Shown here in pieces: positions 55,416 through 64,000 of a DNA stretch of 64,000 bases (position 1 is the first letter of the stretch; each line of letters starts with the position of its first letter). The stretch comes from Castor canadensis. Taxonomy: Eukaryota > Chordata > Mammalia > Rodentia > Castoridae. Made by a program: the position numbers and the translations under genes. The stretch lies in assembly GCF_047511655.1 (NCBI RefSeq), contig NC_133403.1, forward strand, positions 12,769,014-12,833,013. The letters run 5' to 3'. The notes below the pieces were generated by a model. The model did not search any database and had not been told where the DNA came from. It worked only from the letters and a program-made list of their open reading frames with translations.

Positions 55416-56341
55416 AAAAGGAAATAAAGGGGATAAAGGAGCCCAGGGAAGCCAGAGCCAGAGCCCCTCTCTCTCGGGGCTTCAGGGCCTTGTGGGGACC
55501 AGCTTGGGACTGACCAGTAAGAACACCATTGAGGGCAGAGGAAGTGTCAGTTAGATGTGTAAGTTAAAGGAGGCGGCTGGGGTCCGGACCTCGGATGGGC
55601 TCTTTGCACTCACACAGCACCTCCAAACTAAGTTGTCTGTTATCCATAGGAAGCAGGTAGCTCTGGGAACAGTAGGCTCTCCCCAGCCAGCCTGGCCTCC
55701 CCAAATGTCAAAATTGTGAAACAGAAAAGATATGATTTGTGAACACTGGCCACCAGCTCTAGGGCACCCTGTCTGTGTCTAAGCCATGTTTCCCAAACCA
55801 TTGAGTTTACCCTTACGAATGACAAATGTGGAAACATTTACTGATAGGTCTTGTGCACACATCAGTATGTTGGCTGAGTGAGCTCCTATGCAGACATCAC
55901 AGCCCCATCAATTTGACACAAGTGCTTCTTAGTCCAGTTCTGTGCACTCAAACTCAGAACTCAAACTCCACATGGCTTATTTTGTCATTCCTTTCCGTAT
56001 TAGCAGATCTCCACTCATTGCCTTTTATTTTATTTTTTTTTAACAGCCACCCACCACCAAACAGATGCACTGGAGGTCTGGCAGCTTACACACCGCCTCT
56101 TTCTGTGCATTTCACTGTGGAAACACTTGCTGAATGGCGGCTCCAGGAATCTCCTTGAAGAGGAGTCAGGGAGGTGTGAGCAGCCTTGCCTGCAACCTGG
56201 GTACACAGGCCATGCCACCCTTGGCCAGCAATTCCTCCCAGAGAGAGATCTGTTGTCCTCGTGACTCCTCTGTAGGGGCCGGGCAGAACCACAAGGTCAT
56301 CCTTCCAGCTCGCTCAGATCTTCTATGGAAAGAGTCAGGGG
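55416..56341. other. Unique sequence, no gene seen
   Basis: No repeat family or coding signature recognised. Confidence 0.45.
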
Positions 56342-56536
56342 AAGCCAGGCACTGGTGGCTCACACCTGTAATCCCAGCTACTCAGGAGGCAGAGACCAGG
56401 GCAAATAGTTTGTAAGACCCTATCTCAAAAATACCCAGCACAAAAAGGGCTGGCAGAGTGGCTCAAGTGGGAGAGCACCTGTCTAGCAGGCGTGAGGCCC
56501 TGAGTTCAAACCCAGTGTTGCCAAAAAAAAAAAAGT
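56342..56536 (+). repeat. B1-tRNA composite SINE
   Basis: GGTGGCTCACACCTGTAATC (B1-like half, shortened), then GTGGCTCAAGTGGGAGAGCA and A-tail. Confidence 0.9.
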
Positions 56537-57596
56537 GAGGGAAAGGCCAACCAGCTGTGCTATGTCAAGGTCAAGAGCAGGTGCCTGGAGAATCTAAGTC
56601 ATAGGGTGAGGGGTGTGAGGCCTAGTCCAAGTGAACCTGCAGGGACACCGTGCCTCACGGAGCAGGTGCTGGACCTGCAGCTCCCAGCCACTGCCCGCAG
56701 CCACTGTGCATTCTGAAAGAGCAAGGACCTTGTCTCTGTTATGAACTTCTGTGCTCATTTCGATGACAAGGACTCTCGTTTTCCCTTTACACTTTCTCCT
56801 GGGTGCAGGACACACAACACTGACATCCCAGGTCCCCTGCTTGGGCCTTTCCCTAAGTCTGTGTTCTGAGAGGCACAGGGAAGTCTAGGATGGGGCTTCT
56901 AAAAATTCACTCGTCCTTCCAAGAAGTATGGAAGGGAGTTGCCTTTTCTTCCTGGGACACTCATGTGTGTGTGATGCTGAAACTACAGCCACCATTTTGT
57001 GACTATGAGGGGAAACATCAAGAAAGAAAAATCTCCAGCCCCTCAATGCTGTCATGGATCTTAGGAATCAGTGACCTCCTCTGGATTTCCTGGTGTGTGA
57101 GACATAAGTCTCCTTGCCATTTAAACAGGTTCTTTCTGTGGCTGAATCACAGGTTGAACAGGGCTGAGGTCAGACCTGGAAGGTTCTGCCCAGGCCTCCT
57201 CACAGGGAGACAGCTGGACAGAGTGGTCTGACAGAAGAGGCGGCCCTGGGTGGGGGACAAAGAGACTCTATATGTTGGTGCCCTTAGCATCCTGGAGCTG
57301 CAGGTCAGAGGTCACAGAAAGCGTAGACAGGAGATAAGGTTCTCCCAGGGGAGAATTTGGTTGTGCAAGGACAGAGCTAAGGGCTGGGCTGAGGGGTGTG
57401 GAGTGAGCTGGGGTGGGGGGACTGGTGGCTCAGGGTAGCAGTTTGATGGATTGGGCAAAACAGGGGAGAGAAGCTGGGTCATTTTTCTTCCAGTATTTTC
57501 TGTGCCATCTCCACGTGCCAAGCCCCACTCAGATTAGGGATTGGGAGTCATTTTTCTTTGAAGTGCCAAAACTGATAGGGACAAAACCAATTTCCT
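56537..57596. other. Unique sequence, no gene seen
   Basis: About 1 kb without recognisable repeats or coding signature. Confidence 0.45.
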
Positions 57597-57672
57597 CTTT
57601 TTTTTTTTTTTTTTTTTTTTTGACGATACTGGGGATATTCCTGAAGTGGTGAGACCTCCACATCTGGCTACA
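57597..57672 (-). repeat. Truncated SINE with long T-run
   Basis: About 22 T followed by GACGATACTGGGGATATTCC and TGAAGTGGTGAGACCTCCAC, a strongly decayed reversed tRNA-type or B1-type body. Confidence 0.5.
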
Positions 57673-57819
57673 CAAAATTTTTATTAATGAAATTTACATA
57701 TAATAATAATGAGTACAATTTTCATAGGTTTATAATGGCAAGACTGAAATTATTTTTAGTTAAAAAATTTAAAACTGTAGTAAAATGCATTTACCACAAA
57801 ATTTACCACTTTAACCAAT

Positions 57820-57851
<32 letters not shown>

Positions 57852-58500
57852 CCTCTCTCCTCTTTCTTTCTTTTTGGTGTGGTACTGGGGGTTGAACTCA
57901 GGGCCTACACCTTGAGCCACTCCACCAGCCCTTTTTTGTGATGGGATTTTTCCAGATAGGATCTCACCAACTATTTGCCCTGGCTGGCTTCAAACCAAGA
58001 TCCTCCTGATTTCTGACTCCTGAGTAGCTAGGATTACAGGTGTGAGCCACCGGCACCGGCTCAACCAGTTTTCAGTGTGCAGTGTGCACTGTGATGCAGA
58101 CATCACCACAAGTCATCTCCAGGCGTTTGTCACCATGTAAAACTGAAACTGTCCCCATGGAACAGTGCCTTCCTGCTCCCCTCTCTCCAGGCCCCTGGCG
58201 TTTGCCTGCTTTAGGTGGTGTATGTGACTGGAATCACAGAATTTGTCATTTTCTCACTAAACACAATGGCCTTCAAAGTTCATCCAGTAGGTATCCCAAT
58301 TTCCTTTCCTTGCTGTAGGGACAAGGGTGTTTTCTTCATCTCCTCATCTGGAGATAAGACCTGGCTGTTGTGAGTCACCCTGGGCAGAGTCTCACTGGGC
58401 AGGAGAGCTCTGATATCTGCTTCTGTTCTCCTGGGTCTTGTTAACCAGAGGTGGGACCTTCTGGATCATGTGGTACTCTGTTTTCCGAAGTGGCCGGCCA
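57673..58500 (-). repeat. Old L1 3' end split by a SINE
   Basis: Reversed L1M 3' text (ACAAAATTTACCACTTTAAC) resumes after the SINE (GTGATGCAGACATCACCACA, AACTGAAACTGTCCCCATGG, TTCAAAGTTCATCCAGTAGG). Confidence 0.7.
57821..58062 (-). repeat. (CT)n plus B1-tRNA composite SINE
   Basis: A CT-rich run (57823-57870) at the tail end, then reversed ID-like half (GGGTTGAACTCAGGGCCTAC) and B1-like half (GTAGCTAGGATTACAGGTG). Flanked by imperfect 10-bp copies AACCAATTTT / AACCAGTTTT. Confidence 0.88.
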
Positions 58501-58502
58501 AC

Positions 58503-58875
58503 TTCCCTCCCTCCCTCCCTCCATCTCCCTCTCCCTCCCTCTCTCTCTCTCTTTTTTTTTTGGTGGTACTGGGGTTTGAACTCAGGGCCTTGCTAGGCAA
58601 GCGCTCTACCACTTGAGCCACTCGCCCAGTCTTTTTTTTTTTTTTTTGCTTTAGTTGTTTTTCAGATAGGGTCTTGAGTTTTTGCTAGGGGCCAGCCTTG
58701 GATCATAAACCTCCTACCTGAGCCTCTCATATAGCTGGGATTAAAGGTGTGTACCACCACGCAACCTTATTTGTTTTGGTTTTTGGTTTTTTTGGCAGTA
58801 CTAGAGTTTGAACTCAGGGCCTCACACTTGCTAGGCAGGTGCTGTACCACTTGAGCCTCTCCACCAGCCCTTGGA
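58503..58875 (-). repeat. CTCC microsatellite and two SINEs
   Basis: CTCC/CT run at 58503-58552, reversed composite 58553-58770 (TGGGGTTTGAACTCAGGGCC), and a second reversed tRNA-like copy 58780-58875 (AGAGTTTGAACTCAGGGCCT). Confidence 0.85.
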
Positions 58876-59112
58876 ATTTTTTTTATTTTTTAAGTTTTAA
58901 ATCTAAAATATCTTCTAGCAGTTTCTTTATTTCTTTATATATATATATTTTTTGGCAGTGTGGGATTTGAACTCTGGGTCTTAGCACTACTGTTTAAGCC
59001 ATACCTCTAGTCCTTCTTTTGCTTTGGTTACTTTTTCAGGTATGGTCTTGAGTTTTTGCCTGAGCTGGCCTGGGTCGTCATCCTGTGACCTATGCCTCCT
59101 GTATTGCTTGGA

Positions 59113-59585
59113 CTGTTGTAGACTCTTGTAGTCTCTGGTGATCAAACGATACCTGGATTCTCTGTGTCCCCCAGGGAAGCATCCAGTCAGGACATGTGGG
59201 TGTAGTGAGGGAGGTAATGGAGTTTATTAAAAGTTATGGAAAAAGTTGCAAACAGCCATGACGGGCCAGGTATGAGGCAGAAGCAGAGGAAGAGAGCTCT
59301 TCCTGTTCTCAGGTGCTTTTAAAAACCTTCGAGAACATATGGAGTGAAAAACCTGGGCGATTCTTGATCATCACTGATAGATGAGTGGGGATGGCCCTGG
59401 GTGGTCCCTGGGCCAGGGTGGGGGTGGTCTGAGTTATTCCAGGGATAGGGTGTGAATAATCTGCACATGTCTGCAACTGAAAAGAAGGCTCAGAGAGAGG
59501 GAGAAAAATGTTCAATCTGAAACACAATATTAAGTCATATATGTTTTAAAACTCTTGAACTTTTCCTATCTTAGCCTGCTTCAGG
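59113..59585 (-). mobile_element. Probable solo LTR inserted in a SINE
   Basis: About 470 bp beginning TGTTGTAGACTCTTGTAG. On the minus strand it has AATAAA (complement of TTTATT at 59222-59227) followed by a short region ending in ACA, as expected for an LTR polyadenylation signal and 3' end. No internal viral genes. Family not identified. Confidence 0.45.
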
Positions 59586-59634
59586 TCCATAGGTGCATGC
59601 TGCCCTACCAAGCCTGTGGTTGAGATGGAGTCTT

Positions 59635-59707
59635 TTTTTTTTAATTTTTATTTTTTTATTATTCATATGTGCATACAATGCTTGGGTCATTTCTCCCCCC
59701 TGCCCCC
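59635..59707 (-). mobile_element. Tiny 5'-truncated L1 insertion
   Basis: About 73 bp: T-rich start, then the terminal 3' UTR text of the young L1 (ATTCATATGTGCATACAATG, also at 32150-32170). Flanked by a perfect 12-bp duplication, AGATGGAGTCTT, at 59623-59634 and 59708-59719. Confidence 0.9.
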
Positions 59708-59844
59708 AGATGGAGTCTTGACAACTTTTTGCCTGGGCTGATCTTGAACTGCGGTACTCTCAATATCCACCTCCCATGTAGCCGGGATTACAGGCATGAG
59801 CCACCACACCACACCTGACAAAAGAGGGGAAACCCTCCAATCCC

Positions 59845-60068
59845 ACTTTTTTGGGGGGAGATGATATTGGGGCTTGAACTCAGGCCTCATGGTTGCTAGG
59901 CAGGTGCTCTACCACTTGAGCCATGCCCCAGCCCCTATCAATTTCTTAATTTCTTTTTATTCATTAGGACATAATTAGGCCATTTTTTTGGTGTGGTTTG
60001 GGTTTTGCAGTGCTAGGGAGGGGACCCAGGGCTTCACGAATGCTGTGTAACCCTGAGCCACACCTGTC
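59845..60068 (-). repeat. tRNA-derived SINE and ID-like SINE
   Basis: 59845-59936: GGGGCTTGAACTCAGGCCTC. 59985-60068: decayed canonical ID (GGGGACCCAGGGCTTCACGA). Confidence 0.8.
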
Positions 60069-60546
60069 ATTGGTTGGATAGGCAAGTCTTTCTGGCATGC
60101 TTTATGGCATTTGTCCTACTCTCTTTTGTCTTATAAGAACCATCATAACCTTGTCAAGGATTTGACCTTGAAGCTTGTGTCCTTGAATTTTCAGTAGGGA
60201 GTCCCCCGTGACCTAAGTCAGGTCTTCAGCTTCTTGCTCCCTGGCTCCTGCTCTGTTCTGTTCACCCTGCCATCCAGAGCCTCTCTCTTTCCCTGTTGTC
60301 CTTGCCTTGCTACTTTTTGGGGCTCCCTTCTCCCCAGCCTGCTGCAGACACTCCTCCTTTCTCCTTGTCATGTACACACAAGCCAACATCACAGGGGACT
60401 GCTCCATGCTGTCCTCTTTGAGGCCCCGTGGATCCTGCCCTACCTGGACTGTGGATAGGATCTGTGGGCTTTGGATTCACTGCTCTGACTCCTGGATGCC
60501 TCTTTTGCTTACGTGGAGAGCTTAGGAGAAACAAAAACCAAAGCCC
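60069..60546. other. Unique sequence, no gene seen
   Basis: No repeat or coding signature recognised. Confidence 0.4.
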
Positions 60547-60814
60547 AGGGCTGGTGGAGTGGCTCAAGTGGCAGACCGCCTGCCTAGCAAATGAGAGACC
60601 CTGAGTTCAAACCCCAGTGCTGCCAAAAACAGCAACAAAAAAAGTCCTGTCAGCTGGACACAGTGGCTCAAGTCTATTTTCCTGGCTACTTAGGAGGCTG
60701 AGACTGGGAGGCTCGAGGGTCGAGGCCACCAGGCACATAGGCATCAGAACAAAATGGATTAGATGTGTGGCTCAAGCAGTAGAGCGCCTGCTTTGCAAAA
60801 AAAAAAAAAAAAGT
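60547..60814 (+). repeat. tRNA-derived SINE and type II composite
   Basis: 60547-60645: TGGAGTGGCTCAAGTGGCAG, GAGTTCAAACCCCAGTGCTG. 60648-60814: B1-like half, AACAAAATGGATTAGATGTG linker and a tRNA half that stops at CTGCTTTGC and goes straight into an A-run, losing its B box. Confidence 0.85.
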
Positions 60815-61042
60815 CCAAAGTGCTACTCCCTCTCCCTCCATTGCCTTGTGGGAAGCTGCTCTTTCTTTGCCACAGATCTGTCACTTCCTTCCAGGTATGT
60901 CCTTTTTCTGGCTGAGGCCTCCAGCTTTGGGATCACCTGTGTTCCTGAGTCTCTCTGTCCCCCAATTTCCTGGACTAAGAGTGAAGAGGCAGACAGCCTC
61001 TCTCAGCACCACAGCATAAGACACAGCAGAAAGCACTCATGC

Positions 61043-61134
61043 CAAGGGCTGGAGGCATAGATAAGTGGCAGAGTGTCTGCCTGGCAAGCGGGAGGCCCTG
61101 AGTTCAAACCCCACTACCACAAAAAAAAAAAAAG
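61043..61134 (+). repeat. tRNA-derived SINE
   Basis: GTGTCTGCCTGGCAAGCGGG and GAGTTCAAACCCCACTACCA with A-tail of 13. Confidence 0.88.
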
Positions 61135-61159
61135 GAACAGATCATGTACATTTGTCGTG

Positions 61160-61290
61160 TAGGACACCCATGACAAGGTCTCGTGGCCCAGGTGGCTTAC
61201 ATAACAGAAATGTTCTTCCACACAACTCTAAGCAAGGTAAAGTCTAGGACCAAAGTGAGTGTGTCATCTCACGGCTCTTCCCTCTGTGTG
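61160..61290 (-). repeat. MaLR (MLT1-like) LTR fragment
   Basis: GGTGGCTTACATAACAGAAA, CTTCCACACAACTCTAAGCA and AAAGTCTAGGACCAAAGTGA follow the order of a reversed MLT1 3' end. Confidence 0.55.
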
Positions 61291-61668
61291 TGTTAGTGTA
61301 AGAGATGTTTAAACTAAACACAGGAGAAACTTAGCATTCCTGCCTCCATTTTGCATCTGTCTTTATTCTAAGCCATTCTCTCTGCAGTCACTTTGCAATC
61401 ACCTTGGATTCTAGAAAAGACATTGTTATGACAAGGGACTGAACCTCCTATAAGGAACAGTGGAGACTTTCAGGACAAAGGACAATTACCCATCATGATG
61501 AGGCGGCACCCTGGAGCAGGAACAATCGTCTCATGGGGACCAGATTGCTCCCCTCAAGTGATGACGGCAATAACATCTTCTCTGGAACCCTTCTGGGAAT
61601 CCTTGGACTGAGATAATGGCCAACCAGAACACTAAGGTCTCGTGGCCCAGGTGGCTTACATAACAGAA
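61175..61668 (+). repeat. 35-bp perfect direct repeat pair with 424-bp spacer
   Basis: 61175-61209 and 61634-61668 are identical over 35 bases (start AAGGTCTCGTGG, end ACATAACAGAA). Flanking bases differ on both sides. The spacer holds the rest of the MaLR fragment, then LTR-like text (from about 61295, AGAGATGTTTAAACTAAACA and CCTGCCTCCATTTTGCATCT). Confidence 0.9.
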
Positions 61669-61715
61669 GCCCATGGCACCCGACATGGAGCACGGGAAAA
61701 GAAACACACACACAC

Positions 61716-61925
61716 ACACGCCAGGTGCTGGTGCTCACGCCTGTAATCCTAGCTACTCAGGAGGCAGATATCAGGAGGATTGTGGTTCAATTGTTGCCAG
61801 CCAGGACAAATAGTTTGCAAGTCCATATCTTGAAAATACCCACACAAAACAGGGCTGGTGGAGTGGCTCAAGGTGTAGGCCCTGAGTTCAAACCCCAGTA
61901 TCCCTACCAAACAAAAAACAAAACA
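61716..61925 (+). repeat. B1-tRNA composite SINE with tRNA-half deletion
   Basis: B1-like half (CGCCTGTAATCCTAGCTACT), then TGGAGTGGCTCAAGGTGTAG joined directly to GCCCTGAGTTCAAACCCCAG; about 30 bp between A and B boxes missing. A-rich tail with AAAAC units. Confidence 0.88.
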
Positions 61926-63023
61926 AAACAAAACAAAACGCACACACAACAGTGCGAGTGGCTGTGCACAGCTTGGCTCCCCCAGCTTGGCCTCCTTGGT
62001 GAGCATCTGTGGTGAGGCAGCCAGCTCCCTGCTGTTTGTCCGTCTGTCCACTAGAGAGCAGCGGGCTCCCACTAATAGAGCCAGGACTGTCACCAGTGGT
62101 GCTGGTGTCCCCAGCCACACTGCCATGTGCACAGAACTTTCTTTTCTCTTGTTCCACGCTGTGCAGATGAGGCTCGGGGTCTCTGCAGACCCAGCACCCC
62201 TGGGGTGGGGCAGGAGGCCCATGCTTGCCTCAGTGAAGGGAGAGGATTGACTGTGTCCAGGACCCTTCTGAATGAGGTCACTGTGTAGACACACCCTGCA
62301 CAGCTGTCATGGTGTCCCAGGATTATAGGTGCAGGAAGGATGGATGGATTCCAGAAAGATTCAGAGAGGCCACTGAATTCATCTCCCCAGCTTGAGGACA
62401 GGGAGCAGGGCAGCTTGTCACCTTCTCTTCATCCTCCTGCCTGTCCTTCAGACACCTTCTTTCCTGTCCTGACCGAGGGCTGTCTGATGCCACCTCTCTT
62501 TCCACGACCGCACAGTCCATGTGTGGAGAGCAAAGAGGGGCTGTGTGAGAGTAGGGCAAGGGGGAGACACAGAGAGCCCCCCCACTCGCTCTGATTGCAT
62601 CTCCCAGTCAGAAGCTTCTCGCTCCTCCTTGCTGGTGGAGCAATTGCTAAGAGCAGCCCTCAAGTAGCTTTTGCCATGCCAAGGGAGGTCATCACCTGTG
62701 GTGACATGGGGCTTAGGTACAGCAATAATTACCCTGTTTTGGTGTGTGTGTGTGGTTTTCTTTTTTTACAGGGGGTCACTCTCCACCTGTGTGACCAGGG
62801 ACACACACTCTTCCTATAAGGAACGAGATCACAGCAGGTTGAATGTATTCAGGGCACATAATCATAGATTTCAAAATAACTAACAGTGAATTTCAAATGT
62901 CGCACCATGAACCACGACAGGTAAGCTGGATGCAATCACTCATGCACCAAAACATTACACTGTAGCCATGAGTATGTTCAATTATGACGAGTCAAGTATA
63001 AATAATATTAATTGTAAAAAGGA
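61926..63023. other. Unique sequence, no gene seen
   Basis: About 1.1 kb. Overlapping open frames in several phases, none protein-like. Confidence 0.45.
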
Positions 63024-63231
63024 AAGAAGCTGGGTGTGGTGACACACACCTGTAATCCCAGCTACTTGGGAGACAGAGGCAGGAAGACTGTGGGTTTGAG
63101 GTCAGCCTGGCCAAAGGTAGCCATGAGACCTTGTCTCAAATAAACAAAAAAGGCTGGGGGTGGCAGTGCACACCTCAAGTGCAGATTGTTTGCCTGGCGT
63201 GCACAAGGCTCTCTAGTACTAAAAAAAAAAT
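63024..63231 (+). repeat. B1-tRNA composite SINE, diverged
   Basis: GGTGTGGTGACACACACCTG, CTTGGGAGACAGAGGCAGGA, then a decayed tRNA half and an A-run of 10. Confidence 0.75.
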
Positions 63232-63524
63232 TTGGTCATCCTGCAGAGACCGTAATTTAGGGACCTCCATGTCACACCTCCTCCCCACCGACCCAGTCTC
63301 AGGTGTCTTTTTTTTGACTGTGTGGAGTGTTGGCTGCAGATGGGGCACTGGCTGAGTGAGCACACAGTGCCCAGCAGCAAACAGGTGTGCTGGGGAGTTA
63401 AGAACCCAAGTAGAAAACTTGTGGCTAAAATGACTCCAGACTCCTGCCATTGTTTTGTGTGTGAAAAACTACAAAACACTAACTTTGACAAAGCCACCCT
63501 TCAACTTCTAAACTCCTTCCTGTA

Positions 63525-63815
63525 TCCACATTCATAGCAGCACTATCCACAAGAGGCAAAGGTGGACCATCCAGTGTTCTTCAACAGACAAACAGATAAC
63601 AGAATGTGACAAAGACATCCAGTGGAATAGTATTCAGCCTTCAAAAGGAAGAAAATTCTGATACAGACCACAGCATGGATACAAAAATGTACGGTTCCTT
63701 TTTATGTGAGTAGTTCACATCATGGAGACAGGAAGTAGATGGTGTTGCTAGGGAGTGGGGGAAGGGAGTAACAGGTAGTATTTCATGTGCAGTTTAGGAT
63801 GAGGATGAAGTCCTT
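63525..63815 (+). repeat. Old L1 3' fragment
   Basis: Plus-strand L1M order: TCATAGCAGCACTATCCACA, GGAATAGTATTCAGCCTTCA, GACCACAGCATGGATACA. Confidence 0.7.
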
Positions 63816-63825
63816 TTAATTTTTT

Positions 63826-64000
63826 ATTTCTTCTAGGCAAATACTCTACTGCTTGAGCCATGCCTCCAGCCCTTTCGTTTTGTATTTTCTTTTTGATACA
63901 AAGTCTGACGAATGTTTTTCCAGGCTGACCTCAAACTTGTGATCCTTCTGTCTCTGCCTCTGGAGCAGCTGGGATTACAGGTGTGTCTCACCATGCCTGG
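63826..64000 (-). repeat. B1-tRNA composite SINE, cut by window end
   Basis: Reversed: ATACTCTACTGCTTGAGCCA, CTCAAACTTGTGATCCTTCT and AGCTGGGATTACAGGTGTG; continues past the window. Confidence 0.8.

Larger units (their letters stand above)
58945..59815 (-). repeat. Composite SINE split by an LTR-like insert
   Basis: Reversed tRNA half and start of the B1 half at 58945-59112 (GGGATTTGAACTCTGGGTCT to CCTCCTGTATTGCTTGGA). B1-like text resumes near 59588 (ATAGGTGCATGCTGCCCTAC). A second B1-like body follows to 59815 (GTAGCCGGGATTACAGGCAT). Confidence 0.6.

Noticed and set aside
1-64000. CLDN5 or another neighbour gene in the window
   Set aside because: No frame resembles a claudin (four-pass membrane protein with the W-GLW-C-C motif) or any other known neighbour.

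Overview
This is nuclear genomic DNA from a mammal, almost certainly a rodent. The evidence is the repeat content: dozens of short 7SL-derived (B1-like) SINEs, tRNA-derived ID-like SINEs, and dimers that join the two, plus MaLR LTRs, L1 LINEs and old Tigger-type DNA transposons. The composite SINE resembles the B1-dID type known from squirrel- and beaver-related rodents. I favour a castorimorph rodent (beaver or kangaroo-rat relative), but that is an inference from remembered repeat style, not from a search.

Only one protein-coding gene segment is recognisable. At the left edge, on the minus strand, lies the first coding exon of SEPTIN5: start codon at 159-157 in a strong Kozak context, coding MSTGLRYKSKLATP plus the first base of the next codon, then a GTGAGC splice donor at 116. 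It sits in a CpG-island promoter (about 1-465) with GC boxes and a CCAAT box. In mammals the sequence upstream of SEPTIN5 runs through a gene-poor interval toward CLDN5 (the human 22q11.2 order is CLDN5 - SEPTIN5 - GP1BB - TBX1). The remaining 63.5 kb is therefore read as SEPTIN5-CLDN5 intergenic DNA. No CLDN5 coding sequence is seen.

Layout: 1-465 promoter and exon; 466-6957 repeat-poor flank, where regulatory sequence is most likely; 6958-28500 mixed unique DNA with SINEs, MaLR LTRs and old L1 pieces; 28690-39400 a LINE-rich block built on a decayed minus-strand L1, with a nested stack of later insertions at 31.5-34.4 kb; 39515-40021 a TG/CA tract of about 500 bp; 40-46 kb MaLR LTRs, a Tigger-type element, a good match to the CTCF motif at 41540-41556, and a TATC array of about 450 bp; 47.3-47.7 kb a GGAA tract of about 365 bp; 48.8-64 kb unique blocks, SINE clusters, old L1 and a probable LTR that has split a SINE.

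No new biological system is evident. The most useful observations are the SEPTIN5 promoter and a possible divergent transcript, the CTCF-like site, dated nested retrotransposition with target-site duplications, a duplicated L1 3' UTR, a perfect 35-bp direct repeat flanking an LTR-like segment, and the consistent location of long microsatellites at SINE tails. All coordinates of repeats were set by eye and may be off by several bases. Family names are by resemblance to remembered consensus sequences.
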